A stretch of 47,655 nt of DNA. Origin: an uncultured Caulobacter sp. Lineage in GTDB: Bacteria; Pseudomonadota; Alphaproteobacteria; Caulobacterales; Caulobacteraceae. Below the pieces are notes generated by a model. The model saw nothing but the letters and a program-made list of their open reading frames with translations, searched no databases and was not told where the DNA came from. Below are positions 1 through 8,024 of this stretch, piece after piece (the first letter of the stretch is position 1; each line of letters opens with the position of its first letter). The stretch spans positions 1-47,655 of the forward strand of contig NZ_CALCDX010000195.1 in assembly GCF_937900395.1 (NCBI RefSeq), read 5' to 3'. The position numbers and the translations under genes were made by a program.

Positions 1-3
1 CCT

Positions 4-105
4 GACCGGCGAGAAATCCCGGCCCGACCTGGTCCAAGGTTGGGGGCAAGGTCAGACCGGCGAGAAATCCCGGCCCGACCTGGTCCAAGGTTGGGGGCAA
101 GGTCA
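4..105. repeat. Perfect 51-bp tandem duplication at the window edge
   Basis: Positions 4-54 and 55-105 are identical 51-bp copies. The unit is 17 codons, so it is in frame with the receptor gene that follows. The reading frame meets a TGA at 3-5, immediately before the first copy; the equivalent codon before the second copy (54-56) is AGA. The translated unit (Pro/Gly/Lys rich) does not look like TonB-receptor barrel sequence. It may be an assembly or contig-end artefact, or a real duplication that broke the gene. Confidence 0.85.
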
Positions 106-2057
106 ACGAAGACACCCTGAAGTCCTACGGCCTGAACGCCGAGTGGGACCTGTCCGACCGCGTCCGCGTCCGTCTGGACGGCCACATCTCGAAGGCCGAC
201 TCCGGTCCGGACTCGCCGAACGGCACCAGCTCGACCACCGTGTCGATCGGCGCGCCGATCGTCTCGTCGCACTCGGTCGACTACAGCGGCACGGTTCCGG
301 TCCAGAAGATCACGATCAACGACGCGGCCCCGCGCGGCAACGGCAATGGCGTGATGGATGTCGGCGACCTGGGCAGCCAGGTGGCGCGCACCTGGACCAA
401 CAGCCAGAAGCACGAAGTCAAGGAAATCCGGGGCGACCTGACCTGGGACCTGGACGACAACGGCAGCCGCTTCGACGCCGGTTTCAACTACCGCACCTCG
501 AAGATGGTCCAGGCGTCCAGCTCGACCCAGCAGGACCTGGGCAGCTGGGGTATCTCGAACCCGCGCGACGTCCAGCAGTACGCCGGCAACCTGGTCAAGG
601 CCTTCTGCATGGCCTGCCAGTTCAACGACTTTGATCTGCAGCAGAGCGGCGCGGGCCTCGTCTCGTTCCGCGCCAATGCGATCGACCTCTACAACGCCAT
701 GTCGGCGCCGTACGTCGCTCGCGGCAACGCGGTCGGCATCACCGGCCAAGCCCGCAACCAGGTCGACGAAGACATCCTGGCCGGCTACGCCCAGGTCACC
801 TGGAAGTCGGAACTGGCCGGTCGTCCCGCGACCCTGGTCACCGGCGTCCGTTACGAGCGCACCGACGTGACGTCGACCTCGCTCATCCGGACCCCCAGCG
901 CCATCGTCTGGACCGCCGACAACGACTTCCGCCTCGACACCGCCAGCACCTATTCGCCGCTGTCGGGCAAGGGCAAGTACAACAACCTGCTGCCGGCCCT
1001 GGACTTCAGCGTCGACATCCGTGACGACCTGATCGGCCGCTTCTCGTTCAGCCGCACCATCGCCCGTCCGGACTACGGCAACCTGTTCGCCGCCCAGACG
1101 GTCGGCACGCCGAACCGTCCGGTCTCCAACGGGGCCATCCCGCTGGGCACCAGCGGCAACCCGGACCTGGAGCCGCTGATCTCGGACAACTTCGACGTCT
1201 CGCTGGAGTGGTACTACAAGCCCAGCAGCTTCGTTTCGGCGGGCTTCTTCGAGAAGCGCGTGAACAACTTCGTCGGCACCGGCACCTTCACCCAGAACCT
1301 GTTCGGTCTGCGTGACGTCAGCTCCGGCGCGGACGGCACCCGTTCGGGTACGGCCAAGGCGCTGCTGACGGCCATCGGCGCCGATCAGACCGACGTCAAC
1401 CTGTTCACGATGACCGCCCTGCTGCAGACCACCGGCTCCTCGGCGGCGGCCCAGGCTCAATTCCAGGCCAACCGCGGCGCTGGCGGCGACCTGAACCAGG
1501 CCTTCGTCGACCAGATTCTGGCGGCGGTGGATATCTCGCCGAACAGCACCGATCCGCTGATGAACTTCCAGGTGTCCAAGCCGATCAACAACCGGACCGG
1601 CAAGATCCACGGTTTCGAAATCGCGGCTCAGCACTTCTTCGGCGACACCGGCATCGGCATCTCGGGCGCCTATACGATGGTGCGCGGCGATGTCGAGTTC
1701 GACAACGGCGCGAGCCCGTCGCAAGACCAGTTCGCTCTGCTGGGTCTGTCGGATACGGCCAACGCCACGCTGATCTACGACAAGAACGGCATCTCGGCGC
1801 GTCTGACCTACAACTGGCGCGACAAGTTCCTGCAAGCCACCAACCGCGGTGGTTCGCGGAACCCGGTCTATGTCGCGCCCTTCACGCAGATCGACTTCAA
1901 CATCAGCTACGACATCACGCCGAAGCTGGCGGTCTCGTTCGAAGGCATCAACCTGACCAAGGAGCACGTGCGCACCTACGCTCGCGATCCGAACCAGCTG
2001 TGGTTCGCTCAAGAGCTGGACCGCCGCTTCCTGCTCGGCGCTCGCTACCGCTTCTAA
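6..2057 (+). CDS. TonB-dependent receptor, C-terminal part (5' end missing or disrupted)
   Basis: Outer-membrane beta-barrel of a TonB-dependent receptor, which imports large or scarce nutrients using energy passed on by TonB-ExbBD. Only the C-terminal barrel, about 650 residues, is present; the TonB box and plug would lie upstream. Visible signs are alternating polar/aromatic beta strands, the family motif with FSFSRTIARPDYGNL, and the terminal strand ending RRFLLGARYRF, with the terminal Phe that BAM recognises. Receptor-like sequence starts near 106 (NEDTLKSYGLNAEWDL); upstream lie the tandem repeat and an in-frame stop at 3-5, so the start cannot be set. A strong terminator follows. The SapC, cupin and halogenase genes downstream commonly accompany this receptor class. 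The substrate cannot be read from the sequence, though such clusters are often linked to carbohydrate scavenging. Confidence 0.9.
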   Translation, partial: PARNPGPTWSKVGGKVRPARNPGPTWSKVGGKVNEDTLKSYGLNAEWDLSDRVRVRLDGHISKADSGPDSPNGTSSTTVSIGAPIVSSHSVDYSGTVPVQKITINDAAPRGNGNGVMDVGDLGSQVARTWTNSQKHEVKEIRGDLTWDLDDNGSRFDAGFNYRTSKMVQASSSTQQDLGSWGISNPRDVQQYAGNLVKAFCMACQFNDFDLQQSGAGLVSFRANAIDLYNAMSAPYVARGNAVGITGQARNQVDEDILAGYAQVTWKSELAGRPATLVTGVRYERTDVTSTSLIRTPSAIVWTADNDFRLDTASTYSPLSGKGKYNNLLPALDFSVDIRDDLIGRFSFSRTIARPDYGNLFAAQTVGTPNRPVSNGAIPLGTSGNPDLEPLISDNFDVSLEWYYKPSSFVSAGFFEKRVNNFVGTGTFTQNLFGLRDVSSGADGTRSGTAKALLTAIGADQTDVNLFTMTALLQTTGSSAAAQAQFQANRGAGGDLNQAFVDQILAAVDISPNSTDPLMNFQVSKPINNRTGKIHGFEIAAQHFFGDTGIGISGAYTMVRGDVEFDNGASPSQDQFALLGLSDTANATLIYDKNGISARLTYNWRDKFLQATNRGGSRNPVYVAPFTQIDFNISYDITPKLAVSFEGINLTKEHVRTYARDPNQLWFAQELDRRFLLGARYRF

Positions 2058-2084
2058 GACTGGAAGTCTCTTAGAAGTCTAAGG

Positions 2085-2115
2085 AGGGGCCGCCGCGCTT
2101 GCGGCGGCCCCTTTC
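2085..2115 (+). terminator. Rho-independent terminator after the TonB receptor
   Basis: Perfect 12-bp GC-rich stem (2085-2096 pairing with 2101-2112), GCTT tetraloop at 2097-2100, then a pyrimidine run TTCTTCCTT. It lies 28 bp after the receptor stop and separates the receptor from the SapC gene. Confidence 0.85.
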
Positions 2116-2156
2116 TTCCTTTGAAGTGCGCGTATGACAGCGTGAGTGCGGCCCCG

Positions 2157-2879
2157 ATGAACCGAGTGCTTCTGAACAATGTCGATCACGCCGATCTGCG
2201 GGTGATCGCCGGCCATGGCGCGGCCTTCGGCGACGCGATCAACCAGGCTCTAATTCTGCCCACCGAGTTCGAGGCGGCCCAACGCGAATATCCGATCCTG
2301 ATCCGCAAGGACGACGCCGGCGGTTATCAGGCCGTTGTCCTGCTGGGGCTGGATCGCGACGAGAACCTCTTCCTCGACGAGACCGGCTGGAACGCCCGCT
2401 ACGTCCCGGCGGTGCAGCGGCGCGGCCCGTTCTCCATCGCCCTGCAGCGCGACGCTCTGGGCGACGCGCCGCGCCCGATGATCCATGTCGACCTCGATCA
2501 CCCGCGCGTCAGCCGCGACGAAGGCGAGCGCGTGTTCCTGCCCGCCGGCGGCAACTCACCCTATCTGCAAGGCGTCAGCCGCACCCTGGGTCAGATCCAC
2601 GACGGCTTGGAGATCGCCGGGCCGATGTTCGCCTTCTACGACGAACTGGGCCTGATCGAGCCGATCGACGTCGAGATCAAGCTGGACGACGGGACCAGCT
2701 ACGACCTGCCCGACGTCTTCACCATCGCGCCCGATCGGCTGGCGGCGGTCACAGGCGAGAACCTCGAGAAGCTGCACCAGTCGGGCCTGCTGCGCGCCGC
2801 CCACTGGATCATCGCCTCCATGGGCAATGTCGAGGACCTGATCGCGCGCAAGGCGCGGCGCCAGGCCCGACTGGCATGA
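2157..2879 (+). CDS. SapC family protein
   Basis: A 240-residue SapC-like protein, named after a Campylobacter S-layer-associated gene; the biochemical function is unknown. Family features are the N-terminal block around FGDAINQALILPTEF, the YPILI strand, the central GWNARYVPAVQRRGPF segment and the C-terminal LHQSGLLRAAHWIIASMGN. ATG at 2157 is preferred; an in-frame TTG at 2121 would add 12 residues but lies in the trailing edge of the terminator. The stop overlaps the start of the cupin gene by 4 nt (ATGA), so the two are probably translationally coupled. In Caulobacter and Xanthomonas, SapC genes repeatedly lie between a TonB receptor and cupin/tryptophan-halogenase genes, as here, pointing to a shared pathway rather than to the S-layer despite the name and the nearby rsaA. 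Confidence 0.85.
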   Translation: MNRVLLNNVDHADLRVIAGHGAAFGDAINQALILPTEFEAAQREYPILIRKDDAGGYQAVVLLGLDRDENLFLDETGWNARYVPAVQRRGPFSIALQRDALGDAPRPMIHVDLDHPRVSRDEGERVFLPAGGNSPYLQGVSRTLGQIHDGLEIAGPMFAFYDELGLIEPIDVEIKLDDGTSYDLPDVFTIAPDRLAAVTGENLEKLHQSGLLRAAHWIIASMGNVEDLIARKARRQARLA

Positions 2880-3910
2880 GCGCCCTGACGGCCCGCCGCA
2901 CGCTGGAGGCCGCCGTCGCCACGCCGGCGGACATCCCGTTCGGCGCCATTCTGGCCGGCCAGACCCCGATGCTGTTCAAGGGCTTGGTCCGCGACTGGCC
3001 GTTAGTGCGTAAAGGCCTCGAATCCAGCCAAGCGGCCCGCGACTACATCCGCGCCCACGACCTGGGCGGACGAGTCGTCGGCTATTCCGCCGCCCCGGAG
3101 GTTCGCGGTCGGTTTTTCTATGACGAGACCTGCACGGCGGTGAACTTCAAGGCCGAGCGCGCGCCGCTCGAGACCTTCCTGAGCCGGCTCGAAGCGGTCG
3201 AGGAGCTCAATGACGCGCCGGCCGTCTATGTCGGTTCAGCCGACCTCGACGCCTATTTCCCAAGCCTGAAGGCCGAGAACGATCTGGCTTTGGGGGCCGA
3301 GGTCTACGGCGACCAGCCGCCCATGGCGGGCATCTGGATCGGCAACCGCACGACCGCCGCCGCCCATTGGGACATGTCCAACAACATCGCCGTCTGCGCC
3401 GCGGGCCGGCGACGCTTCACCCTGTTCCCGCCCGACCAGGTCGCCAACCTCTATCCCGGCCCGCTGGAGCCGACGCCTGGCGGCCAGGTGGTCAGCATGG
3501 TCGATTTCGAGAACCCCGACTTCGACGTCCACCCAGGCTTCCGCGAGGCCCTGAAGACGGCGCAGGTGGCCGAGATGGAGCCTGGCGACGTGCTGGTCTA
3601 TCCCGCGCTGTGGTGGCACCAGGTCGAGGCGCTAGAGCCGTTCAACGTCCTGATGAACTACTGGTGGAACACCGCGCCGGTCCATGCCGACACGCCGATG
3701 AACACCTTGCTGCACGGCCTGCTGAGCCTTCGGGACCGGCCGGACTTCGAGAAGCAGGCCTGGAAGACCATGTTTGACTACTACATTTTCGGTCCCGCCG
3801 AGCGGGCCGGCGCGCATTTGCCGGAAGGCGCGCGTGGGCCGCTGGGACCGATGGACGCCATGACCGCCCGTCGGCTGCGCGCGCAGCTGCTGGACCGGCT
3901 GAACCGATAA
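2876..3910 (+). CDS. Cupin-like (JmjC-type) domain protein, putative Fe(II)/2-oxoglutarate oxygenase
   Basis: A 344-residue cupin_8/JmjC-fold protein of the class that hydroxylates protein or small-molecule substrates with Fe(II) and 2-oxoglutarate. The metal-binding HxD is visible in AAHWDMSNN (about residues 163-171) and the distal His in VLVYPALWWHQVEAL (about 240-254). The RRRFTLFPPDQVANLYPGP segment between them is typical of the family. The gene overlaps sapC by 4 nt and precedes the halogenase by 19 bp, so the three form an operon. The physiological substrate is unknown; the linked flavin halogenase suggests both act on a common metabolite or protein. The HxD...H triad appears intact, so I infer an active enzyme. 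Confidence 0.83.
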   Translation: MSALTARRTLEAAVATPADIPFGAILAGQTPMLFKGLVRDWPLVRKGLESSQAARDYIRAHDLGGRVVGYSAAPEVRGRFFYDETCTAVNFKAERAPLETFLSRLEAVEELNDAPAVYVGSADLDAYFPSLKAENDLALGAEVYGDQPPMAGIWIGNRTTAAAHWDMSNNIAVCAAGRRRFTLFPPDQVANLYPGPLEPTPGGQVVSMVDFENPDFDVHPGFREALKTAQVAEMEPGDVLVYPALWWHQVEALEPFNVLMNYWWNTAPVHADTPMNTLLHGLLSLRDRPDFEKQAWKTMFDYYIFGPAERAGAHLPEGARGPLGPMDAMTARRLRAQLLDRLNR

Positions 3911-3929
3911 GACCAAAGGGAGTGACGCC

Positions 3930-5429
3930 ATGACCCAGCAGACGATCCGCAAGGTGGTGATCGCGGGCGGCGGCACGGCCGGTTGGACCGCCGCCGCGGC
4001 GCTCGTGCGACAGCTCGGCCCGCTGCTGGACATCACCCTGGTCGAGTCCGAGGACATCGGCACGGTCGGGGTAGGGGAGTCGACCATCCCCACGGCCCGC
4101 ACCTTCAACGCCCTGCTGGGCATCGACGAAGCCGAGTTCATGCGGGCGACCCAGTCGACCTTCAAGCTGGGCATCTCGTTCGAGAACTGGGGCGAGATCG
4201 GCGATCGCTACATTCACTCGTTCGGCCAGGTCGGGAAATCCACCTGGATGGGCGGCTTCCATCACTTCTGGATGCAGGCCAGGGCTCAGGGCTTCGGGGG
4301 CGACCTCGGCGACTACTGCCTGGAGCTGAAGGCGGCCGAGGACGAGCGGTTCTTCACCGGTGAAAATGGTCCGCTGAACTACGCCTATCATCTGGACGCC
4401 GGCCTTTACGGCCAGTTCCTGCGGCGCATGGCCGAGGCCGATGGGGTCAAGCGGGTCGAGGGCAAGATCGCCAGCGTCCGCCAGAGCGCGACCGACGGCT
4501 CGGTCGAGGCGCTGGTCATGGAGTCGGGCCAGGTCGTGGAGGGCGACCTCTTCATCGACTGCACCGGCTTCCGCGGACTGCTGATCGAGCAGACCCTGAA
4601 GGCGGGCTACGAGGACTGGGGCCATTGGCTGCCGACCAATAGCGCCCTGGCGGTGCAAACGCGTTCGACCGAACCGGCCAAGCCCTATACCCGCGCCATC
4701 GCCCACCACGCCGGCTGGCGCTGGAAGATCCCGCTGCAGCACCGGGTCGGCAACGGCCTTGTCTACTGCAACGAATTCATGTCCGACGACGAGGCCCTGG
4801 CCCTGCTGCAGAACGAGATCGACGGCGAGACCCTGATCCCGCCGCGCCTGATCCGTTACCGCACGGGCCGCCGCCGCAAGACCTGGGATAAGAACGTCGT
4901 GGCCCTGGGGCTTTCCAGCGGCTTCGTCGAGCCGCTGGAGTCGACCTCGATCCACCTGATCATGGTCGGCGTGACCCGGCTTATGCAGCTGTTCCCGTTC
5001 GGAGGGATCAGCCAATCGGTGATCGATCGTTACAACCGGATGGCCGATGACGAGCTGGAGAAGATCCGCGACTTCATCATCCTGCACTACAAGGCCACCG
5101 AACGGACCGACAGCCCGTTCTGGGACCGCGTGCGCGAGATGGACATCCCCGACAGCCTGGGCCAGCGGATCGAGCTGTTCCGGGAGAGCGCCCAGGTCTA
5201 CCAGGCCCCGGGCGAGCTGTTCCAGGTCGACTCCTGGCTACAGGTGCTGCTGGGGCAACGGGTCGAGCCGAAGAGCTTCCACGCCATGGGCCGCCTGATG
5301 CCGCCGCAGCAGCTGAGACAGGCCCTGGACGATCTGAAGCGCAACATCGCCGGCACGCTCAGCCGACTGCCGCAGCACCAGGCGTTCCTCGACGCCTACT
5401 GCGCGCCGCCGGTCAGCAAGAGCGCGTAA
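3930..5429 (+). CDS. Flavin-dependent tryptophan halogenase family protein
   Basis: A 499-residue FADH2-dependent halogenase-like protein; relatives chlorinate or brominate indoles and phenols using FADH2, O2 and halide. The N-terminal FAD-binding GxGxxG is in AGGGTAGWTAAAAL (about 11-24). The halogenase fingerprint WxWxIP is present as GWRWKIP (about 265-271). The Lys that forms the chloramine is probably the K of STFKLGISFENW, and the partner Glu the E of FVEPLESTSIHL. Ribosome-binding site AAAGGGAG lies just upstream of ATG 3930. The gene ends the receptor-sapC-cupin operon and converges on the glycosyltransferase with 2 bp between stops. Many such halogenase genes sit beside TonB receptors and have no known natural-product role; substrate and halide are unknown. 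Confidence 0.88.
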   Translation: MTQQTIRKVVIAGGGTAGWTAAAALVRQLGPLLDITLVESEDIGTVGVGESTIPTARTFNALLGIDEAEFMRATQSTFKLGISFENWGEIGDRYIHSFGQVGKSTWMGGFHHFWMQARAQGFGGDLGDYCLELKAAEDERFFTGENGPLNYAYHLDAGLYGQFLRRMAEADGVKRVEGKIASVRQSATDGSVEALVMESGQVVEGDLFIDCTGFRGLLIEQTLKAGYEDWGHWLPTNSALAVQTRSTEPAKPYTRAIAHHAGWRWKIPLQHRVGNGLVYCNEFMSDDEALALLQNEIDGETLIPPRLIRYRTGRRRKTWDKNVVALGLSSGFVEPLESTSIHLIMVGVTRLMQLFPFGGISQSVIDRYNRMADDELEKIRDFIILHYKATERTDSPFWDRVREMDIPDSLGQRIELFRESAQVYQAPGELFQVDSWLQVLLGQRVEPKSFHAMGRLMPPQQLRQALDDLKRNIAGTLSRLPQHQAFLDAYCAPPVSKSA

Positions 5430-5431
5430 AC

Positions 5432-6736
5432 TCAGCTGTCGATCGGCGCGAACAGCTTCTGAAGCGTCGCGCCGATGCGGGCGGTCGAAGGATCGCTGGG
5501 CGGCAGCCCAAAGCCGCGCAGCTCGTGGCCGATCCGTTCGCCGATGGCCAGCAGCGGTCGGCTGGTGATCTGGGCCTGGGCCAGGTTTTCAACGGCCTGG
5601 GCGTAGCGCTCGGCGTTCAGCGCCTCCAGAGCCCAGGCTCGGGCGGCGTCGCCGGTATTTCGCCGCAGGGCCGCGTCGCCGGCCAGGCGCTCCAGCACCC
5701 CGCGGATTTCGTCCACGACGATTTCACCATCGACCTTGAACACCAGGTCGTCTGGTAGTTCGCCATAGAAGCCGGCGCGCGCCACGACGGTGGGGCGGCC
5801 GCTGAGCATGCCCTCGCAGGCCGAGCCAGAGGCGCCTTCCAGGACGGGTTTGCGAAGGGCGCAGATGATGTCGGCCTCGTCGAGACGCTGATCCAGCGTC
5901 TCGTCGTCGACGGCGCCGTCGATGACGAGGTTGTCGAAGCCGACTTCCGCCGCGACCGCCTCGAGCCGGGCGCGCTCGTCATCCGAGATCGGGCCAACCA
6001 GGCGGTAGACGCAGGCCCTTAGCGCGTCCGAGCCGCCGATGGCGCGGATCACGTCGGCGACGCGCTTGTTGGGGTTCATGACGCCGACCGTGGTGATGGT
6101 CAGGTGGTCCTTGACCTTCGGCGGTCCCGGCGGCGTCTCCCGATCCGGGCAGCACAGCGGGGTCACCGCCACCGGGCCGGCGCAGGCGGCCTCCAGGCGC
6201 GGGGCGTAGAAGCGGGCGTGGGCGAGGGCGGCCTCGCAGCGTCGGGCCAGCCACTCGGTCATCGGCAGCTTGGCGGCGATCTCGCCCATGTCGAGCATCT
6301 GGCCAGAGCGCACCGCGACGGCGTTCGCCTCGGCCTCAGGACCATAGGTGGCGACGATCTCGGCGTCGTGCCGGCGATAGTCCAGCCCGTTGTGGTGCAG
6401 CCAGCCCGAGAACAGGTTGCAGATGTAGAAGTCGTGGAAAATCCCCAGGCACGGTGCGGCGTCCAGGATCGCCAGAGCCCCTGCATGGAAGGGATAGTTG
6501 TCGCCGATATTGACGATGACGACGTCGAAGTCGTTCCGAAGTCGCGTGAGGTCGATCGTGCGCCAGTGACGGACGGGCAGGGGGCTGGGATGCAGCGGTT
6601 CGGACGGGTCCTCGACATCCTCGCAGCGCAGGATCTCGACCGCATGGCCCCGCGCGGCGAGGGCGGCGGTGACGGCGGCGCTAACTCGGCCTATGGACGA
6701 GCGCAGCACGAAAGGCGTGACCCAGCAGATCTTCAT
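5432..6736 (-). CDS. Glycosyltransferase, GT-B fold (group 1 / GT4-like)
   Basis: A 434-residue GT-B glycosyltransferase. The N-terminal half starts with MKICWVTPFVLRSSIGRVSAAV, a nucleotide-sugar GT acceptor-domain pattern, and runs through a HDFYICNLFSGW block. The C-terminal donor domain has the strand ITTVGVMNPNKRVADVIRAI and the E-rich donor site LEGASGSACEGMLSGRPTVVA (the EX7E-like region). The gene lies 9 bp downstream of an FkbM methyltransferase on the same strand, so the pair is likely co-transcribed. Its position near the S-layer/O-polysaccharide block suggests a role in surface polysaccharide or S-layer-associated glycan, but the sugar and acceptor cannot be inferred. Confidence 0.82.
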   Translation of the reverse strand: MKICWVTPFVLRSSIGRVSAAVTAALAARGHAVEILRCEDVEDPSEPLHPSPLPVRHWRTIDLTRLRNDFDVVIVNIGDNYPFHAGALAILDAAPCLGIFHDFYICNLFSGWLHHNGLDYRRHDAEIVATYGPEAEANAVAVRSGQMLDMGEIAAKLPMTEWLARRCEAALAHARFYAPRLEAACAGPVAVTPLCCPDRETPPGPPKVKDHLTITTVGVMNPNKRVADVIRAIGGSDALRACVYRLVGPISDDERARLEAVAAEVGFDNLVIDGAVDDETLDQRLDEADIICALRKPVLEGASGSACEGMLSGRPTVVARAGFYGELPDDLVFKVDGEIVVDEIRGVLERLAGDAALRRNTGDAARAWALEALNAERYAQAVENLAQAQITSRPLLAIGERIGHELRGFGLPPSDPSTARIGATLQKLFAPIDS

Positions 6737-6745
6737 CGCCAGGGC

Positions 6746-7909
6746 CTAGCGCTGCAAAAGCCGGCGCTCGGCGTCGCCGCCGGGCCGCACGAAGGCGATG
6801 TTGGCGGAAACGAGCTTGGCGGCCGCCTTGGCGTCGGTCGGCGCGCAGGCGCCGGTGGTCTCGTCGATCAGATAGGGCTTGAAGCCCGCGTCGGCGAAGG
6901 CCTTGAACCACTGCGCTGGCGTCTGGCCCACGCGCCTCAGGTGCTCGGGACCGAACTCAGCGAGAATGGCCAGATCCGGGTTCTTGGCGATCACGCCTTT
7001 CATGCCGGCCAGCACGTCCAGCTCCGCGCCCTCGACGTCGATCTTGACGACGTCCAGGCGCTGGCCCGGCGCCACGTCGTCCAGGCGCACCACCTCGACC
7101 TCGACGGTGCGCGCCTCTTCGGCCTCGGGCAGGGCGTAGAGCGAGCTATGGCCGATGATGTCGCTGACGTGGAAGGTCAGGCGTCCCGCCTTCTCGCCAA
7201 CGGCCTGGTCGCGCACCTCGACCCAGGACAGGCCGTTGAGATGCTTCATCTTTTCGAGGTTGGCACGGGGCGTGGCCTCGGGTTCGAAGGCGATCACCTT
7301 GCCCTCGGGACCGGCGGCGCGGGCCATGACCAGCGTCAGCAGGCCGATATTGGCGCCGACGTCGGCCACGGACATGCCAGGAAGCACCAGACGCCGGAGC
7401 ACGTCGCCGGTGCCGGGCTCCAGGCCCTTGCTGGTGGCGTTGGCCAGCATGGTCACGAAGGTCGGCAGGGCGCGCGGCGCCAGCACGTAGCCTTCGCGCA
7501 TGCGGATGGCCACGGACTCCTCGTCATAGTGGATCAGCGGCCGCAGCTTGATCTCGAGCTCGTCGAAGCGCGGACCGAACAGGCCGGGCAGGGCGTCCAG
7601 AGCCTCGCCGCTCTGCGCCATCCGCGCCTCCAGCCGCGCCAGGGCGCCGGCGAGGCGCTCGTTCTGCTGGAGGCTGAGGTCCAGGCGGTGCTGGACCGCC
7701 TGCAGATCCGCCGACACGGCGTGCAGATGGCCGCGCGTCTCGCGCAGCTCGTGCTCCACGCTGGCCTGCAGGTACCGTCGGACATAGCTGGCGACCGGCG
7801 CCAGCACGGGCCCGACCAGCCGACGCGCGAAGCCGAACCGCCGGCGCGGCGGGATGCTGGGCGCCGGCTCTGGCTCAGGCGCAACGGGCGGGGAAGATGA
7901 GTCGCTCAT
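6746..7909 (-). CDS. FkbM family SAM-dependent methyltransferase with coiled-coil N-terminus
   Basis: A 387-residue protein. Residues about 1-120 are Pro-rich then helical with heptad character (EHELRETRGHLHAVSADLQ onward), suggesting a coiled coil. The C-terminal half is an FkbM methyltransferase: motif I VADVGANIGLLTLVMARAAG, acidic ribose-binding FEPE, and VVKIDVEGAELDVLAGM. FkbM enzymes usually O-methylate sugars or polyketides; beside a glycosyltransferase, glycan methylation is the natural reading. ATG at 7909 (MSDSSSPP) is chosen; a frame extension to 8062 gives Arg-rich non-conserved sequence running into the neighbouring gene. Confidence 0.85.
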   Translation of the reverse strand: MSDSSSPPVAPEPEPAPSIPPRRRFGFARRLVGPVLAPVASYVRRYLQASVEHELRETRGHLHAVSADLQAVQHRLDLSLQQNERLAGALARLEARMAQSGEALDALPGLFGPRFDELEIKLRPLIHYDEESVAIRMREGYVLAPRALPTFVTMLANATSKGLEPGTGDVLRRLVLPGMSVADVGANIGLLTLVMARAAGPEGKVIAFEPEATPRANLEKMKHLNGLSWVEVRDQAVGEKAGRLTFHVSDIIGHSSLYALPEAEEARTVEVEVVRLDDVAPGQRLDVVKIDVEGAELDVLAGMKGVIAKNPDLAILAEFGPEHLRRVGQTPAQWFKAFADAGFKPYLIDETTGACAPTDAKAAAKLVSANIAFVRPGGDAERRLLQR

Positions 7910-8024
7910 GGCGGAACGGATCGCCAAGTCCAGACGTGCGGGCCTCAAGTGAATCCTTCCCGGTGGCCGCCCTGCGACGTCCCGTCCTCTACGCGAATCT
8001 ACGACGTCTCGTTGAAGGGGCCGT

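Noticed and set aside
3642..5087. 481-codon minus-strand frame opposite the halogenase
   Set aside because: Low-complexity translation; the plus strand has the WxWxIP and GxGxxG motifs.
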